From a virus, in the IMG/VR virus record IMGVR_UViG_3300007276_000035, positions 37,656 to 101,655 of that record: a stretch of DNA of 64,000 bases. The stretch is one strand, 5' to 3'. The notes beneath the pieces are model-generated. The model was not told the DNA's origin. It did no database searches and was given only the letters and a program-made list of their open reading frames with translations. Position numbers and translations under genes: made by a program. This document shows positions 40,294-47,945 of the stretch, one piece after another. The number at the start of each line of letters is the position of its first letter. Position 1 is the stretch's first letter.

Positions 40294-40854
40294 GTGATAA
40301 TTGATAAACAAAAAGTACATACAAATGACCCGTCAGTGCAGGACTTGCTAACAGAAGTTAATGCGTCTGTAGACCTACAGCAGATGTTTTCAACGTTCCA
40401 TGGCGATAAATTTAATCTTACTCCGGTAATAACATATCTAGCCGCTCTTGGGATTGATTACAACAAGTTTGGGGTAACAAACCAAGCACCTGTCGCAGTA
40501 ACATCACTACCTTCTGGCGGGCAGTTAGGGGTGCATACTGATCTCAATGAATCAGAGTACACATTGATAATCCCTTTGCAAGGAAAATGCAGTTGGGTAG
40601 AATACGCTATCCGCGACGGTGAATCACCCGAATACATTACAGTAGGTGGTGGTAAGCCTTTCTATTTAAAGTGGGAAGAAAAACAACTAGGAGCAAAGAT
40701 AGTTACTCCAATTCTTGGCGCACACTTTGTAAGCACTTCTGGTCCACACAATGTGATCAATGTAGATGAGAATGAAAGAAGCATACTAATGTCAGTGCGA
40801 TTAGGCATAAACTTTAAATTACATACATTCCTCAAGGACAAGAATGCGAATTGA
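40294..40854 (+). CDS. 2OG dioxygenase-like protein
   Basis: L-G-V-H-T-D-L-N gives the H-x-D pair and P-H-N-V-I-N-V-D-E-N-E-R-S the distal His and Arg of an Fe(II)/2OG beta-helix. The GTG at 40294 is eight bases from a GGAG; a TTG at 40288 is too close to it. Third such protein in the window after 13739 and 25677. Substrate unknown. Confidence 0.55.
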   Translation: MIIDKQKVHTNDPSVQDLLTEVNASVDLQQMFSTFHGDKFNLTPVITYLAALGIDYNKFGVTNQAPVAVTSLPSGGQLGVHTDLNESEYTLIIPLQGKCSWVEYAIRDGESPEYITVGGGKPFYLKWEEKQLGAKIVTPILGAHFVSTSGPHNVINVDENERSILMSVRLGINFKLHTFLKDKNAN

Positions 40855-41938
40855 CAATGAATTAAAACTAGACTACAATGATGTACTGTTTAGGCCGAAA
40901 CGAAGTGAGATGGCTAGTCGGAGTGAAGTTGATCTAAGCAAAACATACACTTTCCGTAACAGTGGTGCAGTTTATAACGGAATCCCTATTATGGCAGCAA
41001 ATATGGATGGGGTGGGCACTTTTAATATTGCTGCTACATTGAAAGAACATGGCTTGTTTACTTGTCTAGTTAAAAATTATGAGCTTGAAGATTGGAAGGA
41101 CAATCAAGACTTATTCTTTCCAGAGAACACCGCTATTAGTACAGGGGTTACTAAAGAAGATCTAGCAAAAACAAAGAAGATCATAAAGCAAAACTCCAGC
41201 ATTAAATATATTTGCATCGATGTAGCTAACGGTTACAGTGAAAAGTTCCTAGAAGTGGTAAGTAAGTATAGAGACTTGTATCCTGACCTTGTTATTATGG
41301 CAGGCAATGTTGTCACACCTGATATAACTGAGGAACTTATACTGCGTGGAACTGATATTGTTAAAGTGGGTATTGGCCCAGGTAGCGTGTGTACTACTCG
41401 CATTAAAACTGGCGTGGGTTACCCTCAACTTTCCGCGGTCATCGAATGCGCTGATGCGGCGCATGGCCTTGGTGGTCATATTATTGCTGATGGTGGTTGC
41501 AGTACTCCTGGTGATGTGGCTAAATCCTTTGGGGCAGGGGCTGATTTTGTTATGCTCGGAGGGATGCTAGCTGGCACCACACAGGGCGGTGGCGAAGTAA
41601 TACACAAGAAATACCGCACCAACGAGGTAGGTTGGAAAGGGGTAATGGACGATGTATATAAAACTCAAGCAGTAATTAAATTTCACGGAATGAGTTCAAC
41701 TAGGGCACAGGAGAAAAACGGTGGCACAAAAAATTATAGAGCAAGTGAAGGTAGAGTTGTTGAGGTTCCATTCCGCGGTGATGTCGAGTCCATTGTGCGA
41801 GACATTTTGGGCGGGCTCAGGAGTACTTGTACTTATGTGGGTGCTCGGACTTTAAAAGAGCTTCCTAAGCGTACAACGTTTATTCGTTGTACTAACACAC
41901 ACAATAAAGTCTACGAAAGTAATACCGTGGGCGAATAA
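40844..41938 (+). CDS. guaC: GMP reductase
   Basis: The IMPDH/GMPR barrel motifs are complete: P-I-M-A-A-N-M-D, G-P-G-S-V-C-T-T-R (catalytic Cys), I-A-D-G-G-C, F-V-M-L-G-G-M-L-A-G and F-H-G-M-S-S. Downstream E-G-R-V-V-E-V-P and T-C-T-Y-V-G-A-R fit GuaC rather than IMP dehydrogenase, and there is no CBS insertion. It converts GMP to IMP using NADPH, releasing ammonia, thereby recycling guanine nucleotides into adenine nucleotides. Confidence 0.9.
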   Translation: MRIDNELKLDYNDVLFRPKRSEMASRSEVDLSKTYTFRNSGAVYNGIPIMAANMDGVGTFNIAATLKEHGLFTCLVKNYELEDWKDNQDLFFPENTAISTGVTKEDLAKTKKIIKQNSSIKYICIDVANGYSEKFLEVVSKYRDLYPDLVIMAGNVVTPDITEELILRGTDIVKVGIGPGSVCTTRIKTGVGYPQLSAVIECADAAHGLGGHIIADGGCSTPGDVAKSFGAGADFVMLGGMLAGTTQGGGEVIHKKYRTNEVGWKGVMDDVYKTQAVIKFHGMSSTRAQEKNGGTKNYRASEGRVVEVPFRGDVESIVRDILGGLRSTCTYVGARTLKELPKRTTFIRCTNTHNKVYESNTVGE

Positions 41939-41947
41939 GGATAATAA

Positions 41948-42871
41948 ATGGAACCAACATTAGCAAACATTTTAGCATATAATCGAAACCCGCACCTAAC
42001 TAAATTTTGTACAGAAAGACTAGAGGCGCTGATAAACGAAGGTGTGTATCATAGCGATATTGACGAACTTAGCACATGCATAATCGATAAGTTAACAGCT
42101 TACAAAGACAAGCATGGCGTAAGGAAAGTGATGGTTGGTATGAGCGGTGGTATTGATAGTGCTCTTACGGCAGCACTGTTCAAGAAAGCAGGATACTTTG
42201 TTTACGGTATAACAATGCCTATCCATCAGAAGCCTGAAGAAACAGGTCTAGCGTGGGAGGCAATGGATACCCTTGGTGTTGAATCCCTAGAGATAAACTT
42301 ATCTCGTGCTTACGAAGGCATGTATAATGAGTTCCAGCAATTCGACAACACGTTAATAAATGATCGAAGCGCCAAGCGTAGAGGCAACATCAAGGCTCGT
42401 TTGCGCATGATGACTCTGTATAATTTTGCAAGTTTGCATGGCGGTATTGTCGCTAGCACTGATAATTTTAGCGAGCTAGCAGCAGGGTTTTGGACACTAC
42501 ATGGTGACGTGGGTGATGTTGCGCCAATACAATCGTTAACTAAGTCTTGGGAAGTTCCTGCTCTTGCTGAGCTTATGGGTGTTCCAAAAAGCATCATACA
42601 AGCCACACCAACTGACGGTTTAGGTATTAGTCATTCAGATGAATCTCAACTTGGCTTTAGTTACCTTGCGTTTGATGTTATGTTGCTAAGTCTTATGACT
42701 ACTGGTATAGACGAATACGCAATCGATGAAGGCTCAGCGAGAATGCTTAATGCAATCAAGAGTAGAATTAAGAATACATCGTTTAAGCGTAACAATCCAT
42801 ACAACTTAGACCACCCAAAATTTGAAGACAGATTTGATCTACTAGCTAAGTTAGATGATAGTCTAGAATAA
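41948..42871 (+). CDS. nadE: Ammonia-dependent NAD+ synthetase
   Basis: V-G-M-S-G-G-I-D-S-A is the pyrophosphatase loop; G-N-I-K-A-R-L-R-M and S-T-D-N-F-S-E-L-A-A-G-F-W-T-L-H-G-D complete the NadE pattern. There is no glutaminase domain, so ammonia is used directly; the GMP reductase just upstream releases ammonia. It converts nicotinic acid adenine dinucleotide to NAD. With the adenylyltransferase-like gene at 10325, the phage covers two steps of NAD formation. Confidence 0.9.
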   Translation: MEPTLANILAYNRNPHLTKFCTERLEALINEGVYHSDIDELSTCIIDKLTAYKDKHGVRKVMVGMSGGIDSALTAALFKKAGYFVYGITMPIHQKPEETGLAWEAMDTLGVESLEINLSRAYEGMYNEFQQFDNTLINDRSAKRRGNIKARLRMMTLYNFASLHGGIVASTDNFSELAAGFWTLHGDVGDVAPIQSLTKSWEVPALAELMGVPKSIIQATPTDGLGISHSDESQLGFSYLAFDVMLLSLMTTGIDEYAIDEGSARMLNAIKSRIKNTSFKRNNPYNLDHPKFEDRFDLLAKLDDSLE

Positions 42872-42876
42872 ACATT

Positions 42877-43605
42877 ATGTTTATATGGCTTGGAGATAGT
42901 TGGCAAATAGGCGCAGAATTAAGAAAGGATTCTAAACGTGAGTTGTCATTTGACTTGCGGTTTCCGCACCAGTCACTGATTCACGAGGACGATCCAGAGT
43001 TAGCATATCCTAGTTTAGTAAGTCAGCATTTTAATCAAGACATATTAGTATTAGCAATAGGTGGCGGTAGTATGCATTTTGCTGCTTATGCTCTAATGCA
43101 ATTGCTGTTAAATCGAACAACATTTGACGAGCCAACTACTGTGTTTGTACCTGACACAGGAGAAATGCGCAGGTTTGGTATTAACCTAATAGGGCAAACA
43201 GTACATGAAGGCTCAGACCTAGCAAATATAAGGGACCGAGATCCGTATCAAACTTACCAAGATATAAATCGAGAGCAATTTGCGATTTACGATTATACTA
43301 TGGCATTAAATAATATCTATTTAACTGCTGAAAAACTAGGTATACATCTTGTGCGATATCATTCTTGGTGTGTAGCTGAACCGATGATGGATCTATTATT
43401 GATACCAGAAGAAAATCACTACCACAAAGAACAATTTACGTTAACAAGTGACCTTCAAAGTTACACTGATGATGTTTACAAGACTTTTATGTATCCATGT
43501 GAAGCGCACCCTAACGTAGTAGGACACAAAGCAATGGCAAACGCAATGATAAATTTACTAGACGATAATGATAATTTTAGACAAACAAGAAAGGACTTAT
43601 ACTAA
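42877..43605 (+). CDS. SGNH-like protein, tandem copy 1
   Basis: M-F-I-W-L-G-D-S-W-Q-I-G-A-E-L holds the nucleophile in a G-D-S context, A-I-G-G-G-S-M-H-F is block II, and C-E-A-H-P-N-V-V-G-H is block V. It is adjacent to and alike with the next gene over the whole length (shared I-W-L-G-x-S-W, R-R-F-G, I-Y/V-Y-D-Y-T-M-A-L-N), so the pair arose by tandem duplication. Confidence 0.65.
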   Translation: MFIWLGDSWQIGAELRKDSKRELSFDLRFPHQSLIHEDDPELAYPSLVSQHFNQDILVLAIGGGSMHFAAYALMQLLLNRTTFDEPTTVFVPDTGEMRRFGINLIGQTVHEGSDLANIRDRDPYQTYQDINREQFAIYDYTMALNNIYLTAEKLGIHLVRYHSWCVAEPMMDLLLIPEENHYHKEQFTLTSDLQSYTDDVYKTFMYPCEAHPNVVGHKAMANAMINLLDDNDNFRQTRKDLY

Positions 43606-44363
43606 TGTTTATATGGCTAGGACATAGTTGGGTAGTTGGTGCCGAGATGGCAGAGCTAATAACTAAAACGCCCAGTGTAGCAAGTGCTAAGTTTCCTCAC
43701 GTAGCAGCAACCGATGCCCCTGAGCTAGCATACCCAGACATAGTAAGCAAAATGTTTGGCGAAAGTTATGTTAACTTCGGTCGAGGAGGATCAAGTGTTC
43801 ATTTTGCTAATTGGAACTTGATACAACTGATAAAAGACAATACGGTTTTCCATGAACCTACTACAGTACTTTTCAGCCATTGTTCAGAACTTAGACGGTT
43901 CGGCCGACATTTAATTACAAAAGAGCATATCCACGATGGTCAGGCAGCATTCGGTATAGCAAGCCTAAAAGATAAAGATAAATACCTAGCAGAAGACCCG
44001 ACCCTTGAGAAATACGGTGGAGTCAGAAATTTAGAACGGTCTGAGTTTTGCGTGTATGATTACACAATGGCACTGAATACTATGTACTTAGCAACAAAAC
44101 AGCTAGGTGTAAATTTAGTGGTTTACAGTGTAACAAATACATCTGAACTTAACGAAGACGATCTTATAGTTCCACCTGAATGCTTTTTAGAAAGTAATCA
44201 GCCTGTATTGGGACAAGAGGTTTTTGATAATCCCAACAAATACATGCATCCTTGCCTAGGACATGCAAACATAGAGGGAAACAAAATTATAGCAGATCGC
44301 ATGAAAACTGCCCTAGATATGAATCCAGTATTTAAATCAATCAGGCAAGATCTTTATAAATAA
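43605..44363 (+). CDS. SGNH-like protein, tandem copy 2
   Basis: M-F-I-W-L-G-H-S-W-V-V-G-A-E-M replaces the Asp of the G-D-S motif by His, and block V reads H-P-C-L-G-H-A-N-I-E-G-N. Overlaps copy 1 by one base. The altered motif suggests change of function or a binding role. Confidence 0.6.
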   Translation: MFIWLGHSWVVGAEMAELITKTPSVASAKFPHVAATDAPELAYPDIVSKMFGESYVNFGRGGSSVHFANWNLIQLIKDNTVFHEPTTVLFSHCSELRRFGRHLITKEHIHDGQAAFGIASLKDKDKYLAEDPTLEKYGGVRNLERSEFCVYDYTMALNTMYLATKQLGVNLVVYSVTNTSELNEDDLIVPPECFLESNQPVLGQEVFDNPNKYMHPCLGHANIEGNKIIADRMKTALDMNPVFKSIRQDLYK

Positions 44364-44402
44364 TTACACTATTTTATATAACCAATCTTAAGGAGAACGA
44401 TA

Positions 44403-44735
44403 ATGGACATTATGAATTTTGGAAGTTTGCTAATACTGCTTGCCGTTGTTGCCGCAGCATTTGCAGTAGTCGTGTTTATCAAAAAACAAGACGACAAGAA
44501 AGATGAAGAAGGTACTGCTCTTGAGGAGGTAACAAGAAGTATTGTTACAGTAGAAAAGCCAGCGCCTCTTCCTAGTAACGCAGAACTCATCAAGAAAACC
44601 AAGAAAGCCCTTAAAGAGTTCGCACAAGACACTTGGGGTATCGAACTTGATGTTACTAAGACCAAAGCAACAATGATCGAAGACCTGTTGACTTCACACA
44701 AAGAAGCTGTAACTTTGTACAAGAACGCAGATTAA
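44403..44735 (+). CDS. Single-pass membrane protein, 110 aa
   Basis: An N-terminal transmembrane segment (L-L-I-L-L-A-V-V-A-A-A-F-A-V-V-V-F-I) followed by a charged linker and a C-terminal helical domain (K-A-T-M-I-E-D-L-L-T-S-H-K-E) that resembles a SAP-like helix pair. AAGGAGA upstream. Function unknown. Confidence 0.5.
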   Translation: MDIMNFGSLLILLAVVAAAFAVVVFIKKQDDKKDEEGTALEEVTRSIVTVEKPAPLPSNAELIKKTKKALKEFAQDTWGIELDVTKTKATMIEDLLTSHKEAVTLYKNAD

Positions 44736-44743
44736 GATAAATA
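44736..44743 (+). promoter_or_regulatory. T4-type late promoter (GATAAATA)
   Basis: GATAAATA directly after the membrane-protein stop; the predicted transcript begins at a chain of three hairpins. Confidence 0.6.
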
Positions 44744-44747
44744 GATA

Positions 44748-44849
44748 TTGTGAGAACTTCATCCTTCTCACAATTAACCTTGTTTTACTGATGCTACCTA
44801 AAGTAGGTCAATCAAAACAAGTTAGGTTGGTGCTACGATGTAGACCAAC
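44748..44849 (+). ncRNA. Three-hairpin structured leader or small RNA
   Basis: Hairpin 1: TTGTGAGAA/TTCTCACAA (44748-44756, 44765-44773), 9 bp, perfect. Hairpin 2: AACC (44776-44779), TTGTTT, TGAT (44789-44792) and ACCTA (44796-44800) pair in turn with TAGGT (44804-44808), ATCA (44811-44814), AAACAA and GGTT (44825-44828). Hairpin 3: GTTGGT-G-CTAC (44826-44836) with GTAG-ACCAAC (44840-44849), ten pairs with one bulge. Hairpins 2 and 3 compete for 44826-44828, which would allow a switch. No open frame covers it. Confidence 0.5.
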
Positions 44850-44885
44850 AAACGGATGCTAGAAATTTAGATTCGGAGAAAAAGA

Positions 44886-45050
44886 ATGTCTAAAGAAACT
44901 CACCTAAACCCGGTGACAGACGCGAGTCTGTCTATATGCCCTAAAACATCAATATGTGAAAAGGTAGACAAGATGATAATGTGCTTCGGCGCAATGATGG
45001 TAACAGCATCTGCTAGCTTTACTATATTTTATGGACTAGGTTCAATGTAA
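44886..45050 (+). CDS. Small membrane protein, 54 aa
   Basis: A polar half with two cysteines (S-L-S-I-C-P-K-T-S-I-C-E-K) is followed by a transmembrane segment (C-F-G-A-M-M-V-T-A-S-A-S-F-T-I-F-Y-G-L-G). GGAGA lies eight bases upstream. A strong UUCG hairpin follows the stop. Function unknown. Confidence 0.55.
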   Translation: MSKETHLNPVTDASLSICPKTSICEKVDKMIMCFGAMMVTASASFTIFYGLGSM

Positions 45051-45052
45051 AC

Positions 45053-45076
45053 TTATTGGGTCTTCGGACCCAATAA
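45053..45076 (+). terminator. UUCG-tetraloop hairpin
   Basis: TTATTGGGTC, loop TTCG, GACCCAATAA: a perfect 10-bp stem with the extra-stable UUCG loop, two bases after a stop codon. No T-run follows, so it may protect the 3' end or terminate only in part. Confidence 0.65.
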
Positions 45077-45095
45077 CTTAATAAAAAGAATTATT

Positions 45096-45470
45096 ATGTT
45101 ACAACACTACATAGACACAGTTAATAATTTTTATTCTGCAGAAGAATTTGATGATTGGCTGCTTAGTCTTAGTGATCCAATTCCCACTAGTATTTCTAAA
45201 GAAATACGCAAAAAAAGTAACTTAGTTAGAGGATGCGAAATCTCTACCTGGTTATCACGCACCGAATCAGAGGATGGTCCGGTAATACTTTACGACAGCG
45301 ACTCTAGGATGAACTTGGGCTTAGCTAAGATAATAGTAGACGTTTGTAATTCAACTGGCGTAAATAATTTAAGTTTTTATGACCTCAATGAAGTTACACA
45401 GTTCTTAACACTAAACAAGAAGCGCGGCTTACAACTAATGTTAAACAAAATACGTTTAATAATGTCTTGA
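45096..45470 (+). CDS. sufE: SufE, sulfur acceptor for the cysteine desulfurase
   Basis: N-L-V-R-G-C-E-I-S-T-W-L contains the persulfide-accepting cysteine (C47) in the family context, and the end L-N-K-K-R-G-L-Q-L-M-L-N-K-I-R matches the SufE C-terminal helix. The acidic pocket before the Cys loop is present. At 124 residues it is slightly shorter than the E. coli protein. It would take sulfur from the SufS-type enzyme at 28053. The ClpP gene follows. Confidence 0.85.
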   Translation: MLQHYIDTVNNFYSAEEFDDWLLSLSDPIPTSISKEIRKKSNLVRGCEISTWLSRTESEDGPVILYDSDSRMNLGLAKIIVDVCNSTGVNNLSFYDLNEVTQFLTLNKKRGLQLMLNKIRLIMS

Positions 45471-45495
45471 CAAACTAGAAAAACCACGTTATACT
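45467..45495 (+). promoter_or_regulatory. Sigma-70 promoter
   Basis: TTGACA (45467-45472), 17 bp, TATACT (45490-45495), overlapping the SufE stop and driving ClpP and the A-type carrier. Confidence 0.85.
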
Positions 45496-45524
45496 ATATA
45501 CTCACAGTACACAGGAGAAGCAAT

Positions 45525-46112
45525 GTGAATTATGTACCTTATGTAATAGAGCAAACAAGCAACGGTGAACGTAGTTATGATATCTACAGTCGGATGCTTA
45601 AAGAACGTATCATTTTTCTTAATGGTGAAGTTAATGACCCAGTAAGCAATAGCATCTGCGCACAGATGTTATTTCTAGAAGCTGAAGACCCAGACTCGGA
45701 TATCTCTTTTTACATTAATAGTCCTGGCGGCCTTGTGTCAGCAGGTATGGCAATGTATGATACTATGCAGTACATTAAGCCAGATGTGTGTACAATTGTT
45801 ATGGGTCAAGCATGTAGCATGGGCAGCTTTCTTGCGCAAGCAGGAACACCCGGTAAGCGAAAAATGCTTCCCTATGCTCGCCATATGATTCACCAACCTA
45901 GTGGTGGTGCTCAAGGCAAAGCAAGTGACATTGAAATTTCGTATAAAGAGATCATGAACATCAAGAAAACAATGACTAAACTATATGTAAAGCACAACTC
46001 TGCAGGCAAGACATACGAAGAATTTGAAGCGGCGCTAGACCGTGACACGTATATGACAGCAAAAGAGTCGCTTGACTTTGGTTTAATAGACGAAATTGTT
46101 AAGTCGCGTTAG
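45525..46112 (+). CDS. clpP: ClpP, serine protease subunit
   Basis: The catalytic triad is intact: [10 protein letters not shown] (Ser), H-M-I-H-Q-P-S-G-G (His) and D-R-D-T-Y-M (Asp). The oxyanion strand Y-I-N-S-P-G-G and the dimerising handle helix ([15 protein letters not shown]) are present. No long propeptide is evident. The GTG start has AGGAGA seven bases upstream. It should form the tetradecamer that partners ClpX (22589) and ClpA (60066). Confidence 0.95.
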   Translation: MNYVPYVIEQTSNGERSYDIYSRMLKERIIFLNGEVNDPVSNSICAQMLFLEAEDPDSDISFYINSPGGLVSAGMAMYDTMQYIKPDVCTIVMGQACSMGSFLAQAGTPGKRKMLPYARHMIHQPSGGAQGKASDIEISYKEIMNIKKTMTKLYVKHNSAGKTYEEFEAALDRDTYMTAKESLDFGLIDEIVKSR

Positions 46113-46122
46113 CCATTAGTGG

Positions 46123-46128
46123 TAAATA
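46123..46128 (+). promoter_or_regulatory. TAAATA element 6 nt before a start codon
   Basis: GTAAATA ends at 46128 and the ATG of the A-type carrier gene is at 46135. No Shine-Dalgarno is seen. Confidence 0.4.
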
Positions 46129-46134
46129 AGTTGT

Positions 46135-46494
46135 ATGGACACATTTGATCCGACAACAAGTTTAATCACACTAACTGACAAAGCGCAAGAGCACTTTGCT
46201 AAGGTAGCAACCGACAACGAAGCACTAGGTATTCGGTTGCGCCTAGGTGGTGGTGGATGTGCTGGTTTCCAGTATGAATGGGATATTGTTAAAGACATGG
46301 GCGATATCAAACTACAAGAATTTAGTTTACCTTTCACCGAGTGGACATTCTGGTTAGACAGCGCAAGCCAACAATACTTAGCTGGCAGCATAATTGATAA
46401 AAAAGCTGGCATCACGGGTGAATACATTGATATATCAAGTCCACTAGCAAGCAGTGCATGTGGTTGTGGCGAAAGTGTGAGCTTCACGTTATGA
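46135..46494 (+). CDS. A-type iron-sulfur carrier (IscA/ErpA/SufA family)
   Basis: The three conserved cysteines are C42 (G-G-G-G-C-A-G-F) and C109 and C111 (S-A-C-G-C-G-E-S). The A-type family takes clusters from the IscU scaffold and delivers them to target proteins. Length 119 is typical. It is 22 bases after ClpP and overlaps the VOC-domain gene. Confidence 0.93.
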   Translation: MDTFDPTTSLITLTDKAQEHFAKVATDNEALGIRLRLGGGGCAGFQYEWDIVKDMGDIKLQEFSLPFTEWTFWLDSASQQYLAGSIIDKKAGITGEYIDISSPLASSACGCGESVSFTL

Positions 46495-47354
46495 ACGCGG
46501 AATTCTGCTTTGTTGAGTACAGCTTTAATCCTGAAATAATCACGCTTAGCTCAATGGAAAGTCTACTAACTAAGTTAGGCTTTCAACGTAGAGCTTATCG
46601 AGATGAAGGGAATCACGTATTCTGGTTTCAGGGTAAATCATTAATTCTAGTAACGCAAGACACAACAATAAGCGCGCCAGCTATTACTGGTCTAGGTTTT
46701 GTAGTAGAGGAAAAAGAAATAGCATTACTTGGGACTGAGTTAGATATTTCTACTGCCATGTATTACTGCTTAGATCCACAAGGACTTAAAAACTACTTTG
46801 TTCCGTACGATTCAGAAGACAGCAACGTTGTTGGATTTGGATTTAAGCCCATTCCTGAAAATAAAGAACATAAGAATATCGGCTTAACAAGCATAAGCGG
46901 CGTAACATATAATTGCTGCCAATCTTCTTTACTATCATATTACGAAACACTAGGGTTTCGGGTAACCAAGCAAGGCGAACATTACGATCAGCTTACCGCT
47001 AAAAATAATAGATTTACTATAATGGCGTGCCTAAATAATGATAACTTACAAGTACAAAACCTTATCTTTGAAACACAAGATACATTTATTACTACTGCGC
47101 TATGTGTAGCTAACAAAATAAAACTTAAACACTTTGACATTAATCGAGATGAATTAGACTTTGGGAAACTAAGTCACTTGGTATATGGGTACAACTGCAA
47201 TGCGTCAGGGAATGCTAACAGTTATACTATTGAGAATTTCATACCAGATGCATTACCTAGCATTGATATAATTTTCAGAATGAGAAAACAGTTTATCGAC
47301 ATATCGGAACACACACTACGAGAATGCTATGCAGCCGAGTCAGAAGCAAAGTAA
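46491..47354 (+). CDS. VOC/glyoxalase-superfamily protein (HPPD-like)
   Basis: The N-terminus (F-V-E-Y-S-F-N, then L-G-F-Q-R-R-A-Y, then V-F-W-F-Q-G-K) follows the first beta-alpha-beta module of 4-hydroxyphenylpyruvate dioxygenase-like proteins, and a second module starts near residue 125 (I-G-L-T-S-I-S-G-V-T-Y). The three metal ligands are not clearly conserved, so catalysis is uncertain. The ATG at 46491 overlaps the carrier stop. Confidence 0.55.
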   Translation: MNAEFCFVEYSFNPEIITLSSMESLLTKLGFQRRAYRDEGNHVFWFQGKSLILVTQDTTISAPAITGLGFVVEEKEIALLGTELDISTAMYYCLDPQGLKNYFVPYDSEDSNVVGFGFKPIPENKEHKNIGLTSISGVTYNCCQSSLLSYYETLGFRVTKQGEHYDQLTAKNNRFTIMACLNNDNLQVQNLIFETQDTFITTALCVANKIKLKHFDINRDELDFGKLSHLVYGYNCNASGNANSYTIENFIPDALPSIDIIFRMRKQFIDISEHTLRECYAAESEAK

Positions 47355-47643
47355 AATAATACCAGACCTTTATTCGGAAGAATACCTCCAAGAATCATTT
47401 GGTTCTCTTACTCCGTCGATCGAAGAACGCACCTTGCGGACGTTTAATTCATGGGTGGCCTGGCGCAACACCGAGCTTGCCATATCACCTAATGTGCCAC
47501 CATGGAAAATACGCAAAGTAGTTAACCAACGCGGCTTACGTTATTTCGAAGATTATATTATCTCTAACAACAGAATCCGTTTTAGGGATAAATCCCAAGC
47601 AGGCTTAATGTTGCTAGTGTTAGGAGAAAAAGTTTCATGCTAG
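47329..47643 (+). CDS. Hypothetical protein, 104 aa
   Basis: Helical, basic, with W-V-A-W-R-N-T-E-L and R-K-V-V-N-Q-R-G-L-R-Y-F. Overlaps the genes on both sides. No family recognised. Confidence 0.45.
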   Translation: MQPSQKQSKIIPDLYSEEYLQESFGSLTPSIEERTLRTFNSWVAWRNTELAISPNVPPWKIRKVVNQRGLRYFEDYIISNNRIRFRDKSQAGLMLLVLGEKVSC

Positions 47644-47945
47644 ATTATTATTCCAAAGCCCAGGGGCTGACAGAAGAACAACTGTTAAATGAAATGGAGT
47701 CGATTAACAAACGGTTAATGCGAGGGCCAAGTCATGCTATAGAAGAACAATTGCTGGCTATGTTAGCAACCCTTGAGACAGCGTACCACGATACTCTAGA
47801 AACAGCAAGACTCAAGAACAGCAAAGATGAAGTATTAAATATAGGCGAGATAGAAGTTGTCGAATATACGCCAGATTACTCTGAGTCTGAAATGCTCGTA
47901 CATGTAGTTAATCAGTATATAGACCCGACGGAGAAAAAGAAATGA
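47637..47945 (+). CDS. Helical hypothetical protein, 102 aa
   Basis: Heptad-like helices in the first 60 residues (E-E-Q-L-L-N-E-M-E-S-I-N-K-R-L) and an acidic C-terminus. Overlaps both neighbours. Function unknown. Confidence 0.45.
   Translation: MLDYYSKAQGLTEEQLLNEMESINKRLMRGPSHAIEEQLLAMLATLETAYHDTLETARLKNSKDEVLNIGEIEVVEYTPDYSESEMLVHVVNQYIDPTEKKK

Noticed and set aside
40844-41938. IMP dehydrogenase
   Set aside because: No CBS domain insertion, and the C-terminal segments match GMP reductase.
44745-44885. Possible tRNA in the structured intergenic region
   Set aside because: No GGTTCxAxxCC T-arm, no acceptor stem pairing and no CCA-like end; three successive hairpins do not form a cloverleaf.
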